From: CAINOH01 sp041663565
Lineage (GTDB): Archaea; Micrarchaeota; Micrarchaeia; Norongarragalinales; CAINOH01
DNA: 22,242 nt
Assembly: GCA_041663565.1 (NCBI GenBank)
Contig: JBAYMJ010000020.1
Span: 1 to 22,242, forward strand
Direction of reading: 5' to 3'
The translations under genes were made by a program, and so were the position numbers. Shown one piece after another: positions 1 to 7,924 of the stretch. The notes beneath the pieces are model-generated. The model searched no databases and was not told the origin of the DNA. It saw nothing but the letters and a program-made list of their open reading frames with translations. Numbering within the stretch: the stretch's first letter is position 1; every line of letters starts with the position of its first letter.

Positions 1-93
1 ACCTGACACTACGGAAGCGGAGCCCGCGCTGCAGAAATTCGTTGTCGGAACCGAATAGAAGCCCGCGCCGTTGCTTGAACCGCACACGCCGTT
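1..93 (-). repeat. Cys-rich NGVCG repeat, copy 3 (cut by window edge)
   Basis: Encodes NGVCGSSNG...FCSAGSASVVSG and is then cut by the window edge. It lies in tandem with copy 2, so further copies may follow outside the window. Confidence 0.7.
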
Positions 94-2868
94 CACAGCC
101 AAGTTGGCAGAACAGGATGTGGATGCGCCGCCGTTGGAGCCGCTGCAAGTCCAAGACCACGGGCCCGAACCGGACACCGAGGACGCGCTCCCAACCGAAC
201 ACAGGTTGGTGGATGGCGCAGAATAGAGGTTCTGTCCGTTGCTGGAGCCGCAGGAGCCGTTGGTGACAATCACGTAACGCAGGATTACGATGCCCGAGCC
301 GCCTGCAGCGCCAGCGTATGTCTGCGCGCCATCGCAACGTCCGCCACCGCCGCCACCGCCGCCTAAACCGTTTGTTCCGGCAACTCCGTTGGCTTGCGCA
401 CCGCCACTTCCTCCGCCGCCAGAACCCCCGCTACCAGGAGTATAACCGCAACGCGTACCGCCGCCACCGCCACCGGCATAAGTAATGGCCGACCCGTTAA
501 TTGATGAGGAAGCTCCAGCGCCCCCGCCGCCGGCAACACATTCAACTGTCGCAATTCCAGTACCGGACGCCCCGCCTCCGCCTCCGCCGATAGAATACGT
601 TCCGCAAGCAGTGGAACCGCTACCGCCATCATTACCTTGCCCGGACGTGCCGGAACCGCCACTAGTGGTTGAACCCCCGCCGCCGGAGCCACCATTCCCA
701 CCTGCGGCATCTCCACCAAAACCGCCGCCGATTGAAACAACCGTGTAAAAGCTCGAATTTGAACCCGCATAGCCGTAACCGCCCGGTGACGTAGCTGCTC
801 CGCCGGCACCACCGGCACCGACAGTAATGGTATACGCTGTTCCGGACGTTACTGGGTATCCCGATGCGGTCCTAAACCCTCCGCCACCACCACCACCGCC
901 ACGGAATCCTCCTCCACCGCCACCGCCGGCTACGACAAGATAATCAACGGAACTGACCCCCGCAGGAACCGTCCAAGTGGTGGTGCCCACGGTCGTAAAT
1001 GAAGTGACCGTGGGAGTATACGTCGCGTTGATTGTCGCGCAGCTTGCATTCGTGCCGCCGTAACTTCCATTGCAGAACCAAGACCACGGGTTCGAACCTG
1101 ACACCGCCGAGACCGTGCCGGCAGAACAGGCATCCGCCCCAGACGGAATGGACGCACGGCCGAAACCGTTCGCAGGACCGCACACCCCATTCACAATAAG
1201 ATTCAACACCAAGTTCTGACTTGAAGTAGCCGCGCCCGCAGTAAGCGACACGGTAGTGCTATTTGAAGTGTAACCAGACTTTGAAGCTGCAAGAGTGCAC
1301 GACGAGCTTGCAGAGGACATCGTAATCCCATTAATCCCATACGAACCATCACTCGTAGACGCAGTCGAGAACGCGCCGCACGAAACCGTCGCGCCACTCA
1401 CGCCCGCGCTTGAACCATCACGGATGAAACCAGACACCGAAGCGTTCGCATAAGACAAGCGCAAGTCCTGCGCGGAAGTCCCGCCCGCTGAAAGGGACAC
1501 GTTGGTCAGGTTGGAATTGAAGGTCGGGAACTTCGAAGCGTTGAGCGTACATGCCGAGGTCGCGTTCGACATCGCAATCCCGCTGATGGCAAACAGACCA
1601 TCACCGGCAGTCGATGAGAAGTAGTCGCCGCACGAGACGTTCACGCCACTGATGCCCGCGCTTGACGGGTCGCGGACGTAGCCAGTAACCGCGGAGCTCA
1701 CGAAATCCAGCTCGCGCGAGTACATCGAATTGAAATCGGCGACGCTGGCGCTACCCGCGGATACCGAAACGTCAAGGCTGCGCGGCGAATAAACCGGCGA
1801 CTTCGAGACAACCATGGTGTCCGAAGAAGACAGCCCCGCCATGACTATCCCTGAAACCAGGTAATTGCCATTGGCGGCCGTAACCGCCGAATACGCGCCC
1901 CAGGAAACGTTCGCGCCCGAAACCGCGTCGCCGTTAGCATCGGACACCATGCCATGGATGCTAGCATTCTGGAAGCCCAGGGTAAAGTCGCGGCTTGCCG
2001 GGCTTCCGGCCGCAAAGGACAGCACCGCAGCCGAAGGGGTGTAAGAAAAGTTCGCGCTCACGCTTGCGGCAAAAACAGCGGACTGCGCCCCGAGCGAGAC
2101 GTTGAGGGAATAGTACCCGGACGCGTTGGCAACAGCAGGCTGCGACGGAGTGGAATTGGTCAAGTTCACAACCGCGCCCGAAACACCCGCGCCGTTGGCA
2201 TCACGCACCCAGCCCGAAAGCATCGCATAAGGCGCGGGGGAAGGCGAAGGGCTCGGCGTAGGAGTGGGCGACGGAGTTGCTGCAACTGAAGGAGTTGGCG
2301 TCGGAGTGGACGTCGCCCCAGCGGAAGGGGACGGAGTCGCTCCAGCAGGCTGCGCGCCAGAAACCGATGCGTTGGCAGAACACTGCCCGGAAAGGGCCGG
2401 ACCGACCTGACGGATTCCGGAGATGCTACCGTCAGCATACACGAAAGTGACGCTCCCAAACTCGAACGAGGTTCCTACAGGCTTGCCATAGCACGGGTTG
2501 CCCGGCACGCCAAAGGACGAGTTAGACAGGGTCGTAGAATACGTGCCGGCGAAGAAAGACTGGGTTGCTGAGCCGGACGGGGCCCACAAATCTATGGCGT
2601 CCGCGCCGTCGCCAAACACGACCTGGGTGAGCTCAAGCTCTTTTTTCATGCTGTCGGAGACTGCGAGCGCTATATCGCTGGATGAGAGCTTGAAAGAGGT
2701 TATTGCGAAGGGCGAAGCGCCCTTCCACGCAGCAGACGCCTGCTGCATCTTGACGGACGCGTCCGTGCCCGATGTGGCGCCGATGGCGCTGACTACGATT
2801 GCCGAAACAAGCAGGACCGCCCCGAAAATCACGAGGTATTCGGTCGCCCCCTGACCGCGCCTAGCCAT
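1..2868 (-). CDS. Giant pilin-like secreted surface protein with Gly-rich domain (3' end outside window)
   Basis: Reading leftward from the ATG at 2866-2868, all 956 codons to base 1 are open, so the gene is partial at its C-terminus. The N-terminus (ARRGQGATEYLVIFGAVLLV) matches the archaeal class III signal peptide: R-G-Q-x-A-x-E-Y-L followed by a hydrophobic stretch, with cleavage expected between G and Q by an EppA/prepilin-type peptidase. Order of parts: globular region about 35-165; Thr/Pro/Ser linker about 170-212; four carboxypeptidase-regulatory-like beta-sandwich repeats starting near 213, 303, 393 and 477; Cys-rich NGVCG repeat near 560; a domain that opens TWTVPAG near 630, holds long Gly runs and closes with GGSGIVILRY near 860; two more Cys-rich repeats. 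Probably a surface filament or adhesin. Many N-x-S/T sequons suit N-glycosylation. The Gly-rich and Cys-rich modules resemble bacterial surface modules, so transfer is possible. The ligand is unknown. Confidence 0.88.
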   Translation of the reverse strand, partial: MARRGQGATEYLVIFGAVLLVSAIVVSAIGATSGTDASVKMQQASAAWKGASPFAITSFKLSSSDIALAVSDSMKKELELTQVVFGDGADAIDLWAPSGSATQSFFAGTYSTTLSNSSFGVPGNPCYGKPVGTSFEFGSVTFVYADGSISGIRQVGPALSGQCSANASVSGAQPAGATPSPSAGATSTPTPTPSVAATPSPTPTPSPSPSPAPYAMLSGWVRDANGAGVSGAVVNLTNSTPSQPAVANASGYYSLNVSLGAQSAVFAASVSANFSYTPSAAVLSFAAGSPASRDFTLGFQNASIHGMVSDANGDAVSGANVSWGAYSAVTAANGNYLVSGIVMAGLSSSDTMVVSKSPVYSPRSLDVSVSAGSASVADFNSMYSRELDFVSSAVTGYVRDPSSAGISGVNVSCGDYFSSTAGDGLFAISGIAMSNATSACTLNASKFPTFNSNLTNVSLSAGGTSAQDLRLSYANASVSGFIRDGSSAGVSGATVSCGAFSTASTSDGSYGINGITMSSASSSCTLAASKSGYTSNSTTVSLTAGAATSSQNLVLNLIVNGVCGPANGFGRASIPSGADACSAGTVSAVSGSNPWSWFCNGSYGGTNASCATINATYTPTVTSFTTVGTTTWTVPAGVSSVDYLVVAGGGGGGGFRGGGGGGGGFRTASGYPVTSGTAYTITVGAGGAGGAATSPGGYGYAGSNSSFYTVVSIGGGFGGDAAGGNGGSGGGGSTTSGGSGTSGQGNDGGSGSTACGTYSIGGGGGGASGTGIATVECVAGGGGAGASSSINGSAITYAGGGGGGTRCGYTPGSGGSGGGGSGGAQANGVAGTNGLGGGGGGGGRCDGAQTYAGAAGGSGIVILRYVIVTNGSCGSSNGQNLYSAPSTNLCSVGSASSVSGSGPWSWTCSGSNGGASTSCSANLAVNGVCGSSNGAGFYSVPTTNFCSAGSASVVSG
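106..261 (-). repeat. Cys-rich NGSCG repeat, copy 2 (within surface protein)
   Basis: Encodes NGSCGSSNG...LCSVGSASSVSGSGPWSWTC...SC. It aligns by eye with copies 1 and 3 and follows directly after the Gly-rich domain. Confidence 0.75.
1040..1191 (-). repeat. Cys-rich NGVCG repeat, copy 1 (within surface protein)
   Basis: Encodes a module of about 50 residues with the pattern NGVCGxxNG...CSAG...VSGSNPWSWFCNGSYGG...SC. The two other copies lie beyond the Gly-rich domain. The four spaced cysteines suggest disulphide-bonded extracellular modules. Confidence 0.75.
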
Positions 2869-2893
2869 GCGAATAAGACCACTCTGCGACGGG

Positions 2894-2900
2894 TTAAATA
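2894..2900. promoter_or_regulatory. TATA-like box shared by two divergent genes
   Basis: TTAAATA on the plus strand reads TATTTAA on the minus strand. Its centre is 30 nt from the dCMP deaminase ATG (2927) and 29 nt from the surface-protein ATG (2868). That is the spacing expected for leaderless archaeal transcripts in both directions. No other AT-rich box lies in the 58-bp gap. Confidence 0.5.
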
Positions 2901-2926
2901 GATTGCCAAGCCAACAATTTTCCTTG

Positions 2927-3403
2927 ATGGATATGGACAAGAAAACTAGGCCCTCCTGGGACGAGTACTTCATGCAGATTGCGCAGGACGTCGCGACGCG
3001 CTCGACCTGCGAGTCGCGCCACGTGGGCGCGGTCATAGTAGTTGAGAAGCGCATGGTCGCAACCGGGTACAACGGCGCGCCCCACGGCATGCCCCACTGC
3101 ACCGACGTGGGATGCAAGCTCGTGACTGTGACGGAGAACGGCGAGAGCGACCAAAAGTGCGACCGCGTGCTCCACGCGGAGCAGAATGCAATCATACAGT
3201 GCGCGATGCACGGCGTGCCCTGCAAGGGCTCCACCATTTACACCACTGCCAGGCCGTGCAGGCTTTGCGCAAAGATGATTGCAAATGCGGGAATCAAGCG
3301 AGTTGTCTATTGCGACGAGCCGTCGGACAAGGAGCCTTTCGAGATACTCAAGGCTGCGGGAGTGGAAGCGTACAGGCTTCCGGTTGCCGCAAAGAAAAAG
3401 TGA
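2927..3403 (+). CDS. Deoxycytidylate (dCMP) deaminase
   Basis: 158 aa. Zinc-dependent deaminase that would convert dCMP to dUMP, the substrate for thymidylate synthesis, in the cytoplasm. The zinc site is visible as H83-A-E85 (proton shuttle E85) and P-C111-x-x-C114. The family signature TGYNGAPHG (residues 46-54), with further Cys/His near 57-63, separates it from tRNA or cytidine deaminases. The ATG at 2927 (or 2933) is preferred over an in-frame ATG at 2867 because the added 20 residues are unlike the family and the TATA-like box at 2894-2900 would place the transcript start at about 2927. It is followed after 51 bp by a glycosyltransferase on the same strand, possibly co-transcribed. No thymidylate synthase is nearby. 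Confidence 0.9.
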   Translation: MDMDKKTRPSWDEYFMQIAQDVATRSTCESRHVGAVIVVEKRMVATGYNGAPHGMPHCTDVGCKLVTVTENGESDQKCDRVLHAEQNAIIQCAMHGVPCKGSTIYTTARPCRLCAKMIANAGIKRVVYCDEPSDKEPFEILKAAGVEAYRLPVAAKKK

Positions 3404-3454
3404 GCGGAAGGAAATGCGAAAACAAAAGCCTGTGAACGCAAAAGGAAACCGAAA

Positions 3455-4384
3455 ATGAAAACCAAAATCCCATTCACGGTGGTGATGCCGGCCTACAACG
3501 AGGAGGAGGGCATCGCCAGGGTCATCGACGAAGTCAAAGGCTACGCCGACAACCTCATCATAGTTGACGACGGCAGCAGCGACCGGACTAGGGAGCTTGC
3601 GGAAGGGTGCGCGAAAAAATATCCCGGAGCCACGGTCATAAGCCACCAGAAGAACAGGGGCAAGGTCGCTGCGATACTCACCGGAATCAAGCATGCAAAA
3701 ACGGAAGTTGTCGTGCTGATTGATGCGGACCACACTTACCCTGCAAAGGACATCCCGGTGCTTGTGAAGAAAATTGAGGACGGCTCCGACTTGGTGCTTG
3801 GCAACCGCTTCTCCGACGGCCTGAAGAACATCCCGGCGTTCAACAGGATAGGCAACGGCGTGTTCTCGTTTTTGATTTCATTTGCAAGCGGGGAGGAGAT
3901 TGCGGACGGACAGACGGGGTTCCGTGCTTTCAAAAAGGGGATGCTTTCAGACCTGCACATACGCTCCAACGGCCTGGAATTCGAGACCGAGATGACAATC
4001 AAGGCAGCAATCAACGGCTACAAGGTCACGGAAGTGCCCATCGAGTACCGCAAGAGGATTGGAAAGTCAAAGCTCAACCCGTTTTCGGACGGCTACAGGA
4101 TGTTTGCCGCGATACTGCGCTCGGGATACTCGCAGATGTCGATAATCTCAAAGGGGTTCGCGCTCCCGGGGCTGTTCATCGTGCTCGTGGGGATACTGTT
4201 CATGCTGGCGTCGGTAAGCGACTACCTGACTTTCGGCAAGCTTTCGCACGAGTACTACCCGCTTCTTTTCGTGTTCTTTGCGCTTGCGGGGACGCAGCTC
4301 ATCACGCTTGCGGTGTTTTCGGACGTGCAGCAAAAGAAGCTCTCAAGGATTGAACGAGACATCGCTTCGCTTAAGAAAAAATAG
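3455..4384 (+). CDS. GT2 family glycosyltransferase, dolichol-phosphate sugar synthase type
   Basis: 309 aa. GT-A fold glycosyltransferase expected to move a sugar from a nucleotide sugar to a polyprenyl-phosphate carrier at the membrane. Visible motifs: VVMPAYNEEEGI (9-20), IVDDGSSDRT (36-45), IDADHTYP (89-96, the metal-binding DxD equivalent) and DGQTGFRAFKKG (151-162). Two hydrophobic helices follow (about 234-254 and 267-288), then a charged tail, as in DPM1/GtrB-like archaeal enzymes. The ATG at 3455 is preceded by a weak GGAAA element. It converges on the GT-C gene at 4450. Together they could supply and use lipid-linked sugars for surface glycosylation, which the sequons in the nearby surface proteins would accept. 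The donor sugar cannot be read from the sequence. Confidence 0.85.
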   Translation: MKTKIPFTVVMPAYNEEEGIARVIDEVKGYADNLIIVDDGSSDRTRELAEGCAKKYPGATVISHQKNRGKVAAILTGIKHAKTEVVVLIDADHTYPAKDIPVLVKKIEDGSDLVLGNRFSDGLKNIPAFNRIGNGVFSFLISFASGEEIADGQTGFRAFKKGMLSDLHIRSNGLEFETEMTIKAAINGYKVTEVPIEYRKRIGKSKLNPFSDGYRMFAAILRSGYSQMSIISKGFALPGLFIVLVGILFMLASVSDYLTFGKLSHEYYPLLFVFFALAGTQLITLAVFSDVQQKKLSRIERDIASLKKK

Positions 4385-4449
4385 GAAAAGATGGCCAGTG
4401 GGAAAAAGGCGATTCCTTCCGCGCCACTCCCTGACCCCACAGCCAAAAA

Positions 4450-5991
4450 CTACCTCTTTTTGAACACGAAGACCACCGGCTGGTCGACTACGCTCCCATT
4501 CTGGGCGGTTGCCTGCGTGGAATAATACTTCACTAGTTCGTACTTGTCGGTGTCCGCAAACAGGTGGTAGTACGTGTTTCCCGGAAGTTCGGTTCCGTTC
4601 TGCAATGCGGTGAACACGGCCACGAGCGGGGCATAGACTTCAAGCAGCGAGGTCATGTAGACCGAAGCGTTGAGGGTTGCCGAGTGGTTGAGGAACGTGG
4701 TGTAGTTCGGGTCCAGCCCAAGCGCGGGCCTGCCTGAGTATGCTCCGACCTGCGGGTGGCCGCTTGCCATCACCCACTCTCCGGGCTTGGTGATGTTTTC
4801 GATGAAGTACGAGGCCTCCTGCACCTGCGAATAGGAATCCTTCTTGCCTTCGTAAAGCGACCAGCACTGGTCGAGATTGCCAACGCTCGCGCTCAGAAGA
4901 AAGAGAATCAGCAGGCCGGACACGCCGGTCCAGAAGCCGATTGCCGCCTTCCCAGATGCCGCGTCCGCAACTGCATTTATGGCGTCGCCGAGGACCCTGC
5001 CCGCGAGCACGAAGGCAACGGGGAGCAGGAAGATGATGAAGCGGTCCTCCTTGTAGGAAAAGAGGAAGGTCATTATCAGGAGGGGCAGGAGGAACACGAG
5101 CGCGAGGATGGCTGCGTTGTCGTCCTTTTTGATGAATGCATAGACAACTCCAAGCAGCACCAGTATCGCGCCAAGGGAGTTGTTGAATATCCAGTTGGCC
5201 TGGGTGATGAAGAGGAACTCGTCGGCCTGGCCGTAGCCCTGCGCGCCCGTGAAGTAGTCGCCAGCAAGGCCGAATGCGGAGCCGGACTTTGCGAACTGGT
5301 AGGAAAAGAACGCCGCTGCGAACGCCACCAAAAGGAGCACGCACAGGCCGGTCATCTTGGGCGAGGATTGCATCGTCTTGAGGATTGCGTCGCGGTAAAG
5401 GTACGCGCCAACCGCAAGGCCGAGCACTATCGAGAAGAATATGTACTTGGTGAAGCCGCCGAGGAGTATGGCAAGCACGAACACGACCATCCAGTTGGGG
5501 CTTTTTTCCTGCACGGTGCGGAAGAACGCGTACAGGCCAAGAGCCGCGAAGAACATCTGCGGCGCGTCGGTGAGCACGCGGCTGGAGTAGAACCACAATA
5601 GGTGCGAAAACACGAGCAGGAGCACCGCGGCTATCGCGGGGAGGTCGCCGAAGAGCCTGCGGGCAAGCAGGTAGGTCGCAAGCACCGCAAGCGCGCACAA
5701 CAGCGCAACTGCAAGGTGGCCGGAGTAGATGTAGTCGCCTGCGAAAAAGGACATCACGGCAGTAAAGTACGGCAGCGCGTAGGAGCGCTGGGAGAACGAG
5801 AGGATTCCAAGCGGGTCAGTAGGCTGTATTGCGAACTGGCCTGTTTCGGAGATGGACTTGGCAAGGAGGACGTAGTCGCCCTCGTCGGTCCAAAGCGAGT
5901 TCTGCACTCCGTAGACCAACGCAAAGTAGAATATCCAAACTGCGGCGGCAACGGCTATGAGTTCGCCGCCAGTCTTGACGTAAGAGTCCAT
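4450..5991 (-). CDS. GT-C fold membrane glycosyltransferase (ArnT/PMT-like)
   Basis: 513 aa polytopic membrane protein, roughly ten or more hydrophobic helices by eye up to about residue 385, then a soluble tail. After the first helix comes LWTDEGDYVLLAKSI (33-47). The acidic pair D36-E37 in the first external loop is the usual catalytic/metal position in the PMT/ArnT group (PMT_2-like), which take sugars from polyprenyl-phosphate donors. The ATG at 5991 is preceded by GGTATAAG near 6032-6039 on the minus strand, giving a leader of about 17 nt. T-tracts lie beyond the stop on the minus strand (about 4376-4408). It is a natural partner of the GT2 enzyme that converges on it. Acceptor and sugar are unknown. 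Confidence 0.75.
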   Translation of the reverse strand: MDSYVKTGGELIAVAAAVWIFYFALVYGVQNSLWTDEGDYVLLAKSISETGQFAIQPTDPLGILSFSQRSYALPYFTAVMSFFAGDYIYSGHLAVALLCALAVLATYLLARRLFGDLPAIAAVLLLVFSHLLWFYSSRVLTDAPQMFFAALGLYAFFRTVQEKSPNWMVVFVLAILLGGFTKYIFFSIVLGLAVGAYLYRDAILKTMQSSPKMTGLCVLLLVAFAAAFFSYQFAKSGSAFGLAGDYFTGAQGYGQADEFLFITQANWIFNNSLGAILVLLGVVYAFIKKDDNAAILALVFLLPLLIMTFLFSYKEDRFIIFLLPVAFVLAGRVLGDAINAVADAASGKAAIGFWTGVSGLLILFLLSASVGNLDQCWSLYEGKKDSYSQVQEASYFIENITKPGEWVMASGHPQVGAYSGRPALGLDPNYTTFLNHSATLNASVYMTSLLEVYAPLVAVFTALQNGTELPGNTYYHLFADTDKYELVKYYSTQATAQNGSVVDQPVVFVFKKR

Positions 5992-6029
5992 CCGACAAAA
6001 GCCCCCAGTAGAATAAACAAGATTACGTT

Positions 6030-6039
6030 GCTTATACCC
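6030..6039 (-). promoter_or_regulatory. Candidate TATA box for the GT-C gene
   Basis: The minus strand reads GGGTATAAGC. Its centre is 43 nt from the ATG at 5991, predicting a short leader of about 17 nt. Confidence 0.4.
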
Positions 6040-6040
6040 T

Positions 6041-6050
6041 TTTAATTATT
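6041..6050 (+). promoter_or_regulatory. Candidate TATA box for tRNA-Val
   Basis: TTTAATTATT lies about 34 nt upstream of the mature tRNA 5' end, which allows a leader of a few nucleotides for RNase P removal. A second AT stretch (6061-6067) is too close to the tRNA. Confidence 0.4.
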
Positions 6051-6078
6051 CCAATGCAGAATTAATTCCTGCTTCTTT

Positions 6079-6151
6079 GGGCCCGTAGTCGAGTGGTTAA
6101 GACGTCGCTCTTACACAGCGAAAATCGGGAGTTCGATCCTCCCCGGGCCCA
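6079..6151 (+). tRNA. tRNA-Val (anticodon UAC)
   Basis: All four arms fold by hand. The acceptor stem GGGCCCG (6079-6085) pairs fully with CGGGCCC (6144-6150), with discriminator A6151. D-stem GTC/GAC closes a loop containing GTGGTTAA. Anticodon stem TCGCT/AGCGA carries loop CTTACAC, with anticodon TAC at 6112-6114. The variable loop is 5 nt. T-stem GGGAG/CTCCC has loop TTCGATC. The 3' CCA is not encoded and must be added. There is no intron. A T-rich stretch follows immediately. Confidence 0.97.
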
Positions 6152-6174
6152 TTTCTTTCGTTTCCTACTTTTGG
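6152..6174 (+). terminator. T-rich stretch after tRNA-Val
   Basis: TTTCTTTCGTTTCCTACTTT follows the tRNA directly. Archaeal RNA polymerase terminates at such oligo-T tracts, so it probably ends the tRNA transcript just before the convergent gene at 6178. Confidence 0.45.
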
Positions 6175-6177
6175 AAC

Positions 6178-6660
6178 CTACTTCTTACCCTTCGACTTCT
6201 TCTTTGCATTAGTCCGCGCAACAAGAAGCATTGCCACAGCAACGAACGGAACAAGCAGCGGGTTGAAGTCGGGCGCGCTGCGTATAGTGCCCTTGCGGTA
6301 ATAGTAGTACTGGGTGACCGAGTCGCTTATGCAGCCAGTGCGGTTTGCGTAGATGGAGAACGTGTGGGTGCCCTCGCGGTAGTCAGCGAACGAAACCGAC
6401 TGGTTGCCGGACGACGAGGGGATGTCCAGCTGGGTGCCGTTGTCAAGTATCAGCTTCGCCTGTGCGGAAACGGGCGAGTTCGAGGACGCGTTGGTGACGT
6501 TGATGACGACGTGGACGTTGGTGGTCCCGTCGGGAACAATCGGCGCTATGAATCCGTCGGATGGCGAGTCCACGCGTATGTGGAGCACACAGCTTGGCAC
6601 CGCTGCTAGCGCGGGAGCGCAAAGGAGAGCAAACAGCAGGAACGAAAAAGACAGCCTCAT
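6178..6660 (-). CDS. Small secreted, C-terminally membrane-anchored surface protein
   Basis: 160 aa; family not recognised. A clear Sec signal peptide covers residues 1-20 (basic R2, hydrophobic core, ending APALAA). A beta-rich ectodomain of about 110 residues follows, resembling CARDB/Ig-like adhesive sandwiches, with several N-x-S/T sequons and two cysteines. A C-terminal helix (about 132-149) and a Lys-rich tail (NAKKKSKGKK) would anchor it with its C-terminus in the cytoplasm. The ATG at 6660 is chosen because longer in-frame starts add a non-signal segment and cross the promoter region. TTTAATA (minus strand, 6699-6705) would give a leader of about 16 nt. It is divergent from the YchF GTPase gene and has no obvious functional link to it. 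Confidence 0.72.
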   Translation of the reverse strand: MRLSFSFLLFALLCAPALAAVPSCVLHIRVDSPSDGFIAPIVPDGTTNVHVVINVTNASSNSPVSAQAKLILDNGTQLDIPSSSGNQSVSFADYREGTHTFSIYANRTGCISDSVTQYYYYRKGTIRSAPDFNPLLVPFVAVAMLLVARTNAKKKSKGKK

Positions 6661-6698
6661 CGGAACGACCGTTGCGGCGACTTGACTGCCGCAGGTTG

Positions 6699-6705
6699 TA
6701 TTAAA
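6699..6705 (-). promoter_or_regulatory. Candidate TATA box for the small surface protein
   Basis: The minus strand reads TTTAATA, centred 42 nt from the ATG at 6660. Confidence 0.35.
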
Positions 6706-6714
6706 CTTGGCCGC

Positions 6715-6722
6715 AATAAAAA
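6715..6722 (+). promoter_or_regulatory. Candidate TATA box for the YchF-type GTPase gene
   Basis: AATAAAAA is centred 28 nt from the ATG at 6746, consistent with a leaderless mRNA. This supports that ATG over an upstream TTG at 6707, which would lie upstream of the transcript start. Confidence 0.45.
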
Positions 6723-6745
6723 CCTGTGCAGGTGCAAACTTACCT

Positions 6746-7924
6746 ATGGTCCTTCTTGCAGTGTGTGGAAAGCCCAACGTGGGAAAGAGCACGTTCATGG
6801 CAGCGGCAACCGGCACCGCGCCGCAGATTGCGAACTACCCGTTCACGACCATAGACCCGAACAAGGGCGTGTGCTTTACCAACGTCCAGTGCCCGCACGT
6901 GCGGCTGAAAATAACGTGCACGCCGAACAACTCGCGGTGCGAGGACGGCACGCGCAGGGTGCCTGCGAACATCGTTGACGTCGCGGGAATAGTGCCGGGG
7001 GCGCACGAGGGCAAGGGGATGGGAAACCGCTTCCTTTCGGACGTGGCTGCGGCTGACGCGCTCATCATAGTCGCCGACGCCTCGGGCGGGACCGACGACT
7101 CCGGTAACATAGTCGCGTTCGGCTCGCACGACGCTGCTGCTGACGTGAAGCTTTTCCTCGACGAGCTGGATGACTGGTTCTATGAGGTGGTCGGCAGGAA
7201 CGCAAAAAAATTCAAGGGCACGCACACCGTGCTCGAGGACTTCTTCCAGTCCCTTGCGGGAATAGGGATACCGTACGCAGACGCAAAGGACGCCTATTCA
7301 AAGCTCGGACTTGGGCCGGAGCCGCACAAGCTTTCCGATGCCGAGGTGCGCAGGCTGTCTGATATGCTCAGGAGGCGGACCAAGCCGTTCTTGGTAGCAG
7401 CGAACAAGTGCGACTCCAGTTATGCTCAAAAGAACATCGAGTCGCTGAAGGAAGCTTACCCGGACGCGCCGGTCATCGCGGTGTTTGCGGACTACGAGCT
7501 TGCGCTCCAGCGCGCCAAGACCTCCGGGATAGTGGAGTACGACGGGAAGAAGATTGCGCTTACTGCAAAAGGCGCGCAAAATGAGAGGGCTGCCGAGGCC
7601 ATAAAGAAAATCGGGGCCGCGGTGGCGGCCTACGGCTCGACCGGGGTGCAGGAAGCGATTGACCGCGCGGTCTTTTCGCTTGCACAGCAGGTCGTGGTAT
7701 TTCCCGTTGAGGATGAGACGCACTACTCCAACCACTTCGGCAAGGTGCTGCCGGATGCCATCATGCTGCGGCAGGGAAGCACGCCAGTTGAGCTTGCAGG
7801 CGCAATCCACGCCGACCTGGCGAGCCACTTCCTCTACGCGGTTGACTGCGAGAAGAAGACGCGCATCGGCAAGGACCACAAGCTCGCCACTGGCGAGATA
7901 ATCAAGGTAGTGTCCACCAAATAG
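6746..7924 (+). CDS. ychF: YchF-type (Obg superfamily) translation-associated GTPase/ATPase
   Basis: 392 aa. P-loop nucleotidase of the YchF branch, cytoplasmic and ribosome-associated in characterised members. G1 is GKPNVGKST (8-16), G3 is DVAGIVPGAHEGKG (78-91) and the G4 position is NKCD (220-223). The C-terminal region of about 75 residues (QVVVFPVEDETHYSN onward, ending GEIIKVVSTK) is a TGS domain. Bacterial YchF has NxxE at G4 and prefers ATP. The canonical NKxD here fits the archaeal group and GTP, but base preference is inference. The start is set by the direct opening MVLLAVCGKPNVGKS and by the TATA-like box 28 nt upstream. The gene stands alone between two divergent or separate units. 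Confidence 0.88.
   Translation: MVLLAVCGKPNVGKSTFMAAATGTAPQIANYPFTTIDPNKGVCFTNVQCPHVRLKITCTPNNSRCEDGTRRVPANIVDVAGIVPGAHEGKGMGNRFLSDVAAADALIIVADASGGTDDSGNIVAFGSHDAAADVKLFLDELDDWFYEVVGRNAKKFKGTHTVLEDFFQSLAGIGIPYADAKDAYSKLGLGPEPHKLSDAEVRRLSDMLRRRTKPFLVAANKCDSSYAQKNIESLKEAYPDAPVIAVFADYELALQRAKTSGIVEYDGKKIALTAKGAQNERAAEAIKKIGAAVAAYGSTGVQEAIDRAVFSLAQQVVVFPVEDETHYSNHFGKVLPDAIMLRQGSTPVELAGAIHADLASHFLYAVDCEKKTRIGKDHKLATGEIIKVVSTK

Noticed and set aside
363..818. Open frames on both strands across the Gly-rich region (for example 363-818 minus and 485-748 plus)
   Set aside because: They are by-products of GC-rich glycine codons. The 956-codon minus-strand frame from 2868 explains the region with a signal peptide and ordered domains.
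485..920. CRISPR array or tandem DNA repeat suggested by recurring GCCGCC/CCACCG units
   Set aside because: The units are irregular in length and spacing and are explained by glycine codons of the Gly-rich domain. There are no spacers of constant length.
4385..4449. A short coding sequence between the convergent glycosyltransferase genes
   Set aside because: The gap is 65 bp and contains only T-tracts on the minus strand that suit termination of the GT-C transcript.
4756..6045. Long plus-strand open frames antisense to the GT-C gene
   Set aside because: They are rich in charged residues without domain structure, cover a gene with clear membrane helices, and have no promoter or ribosome-binding site of their own.
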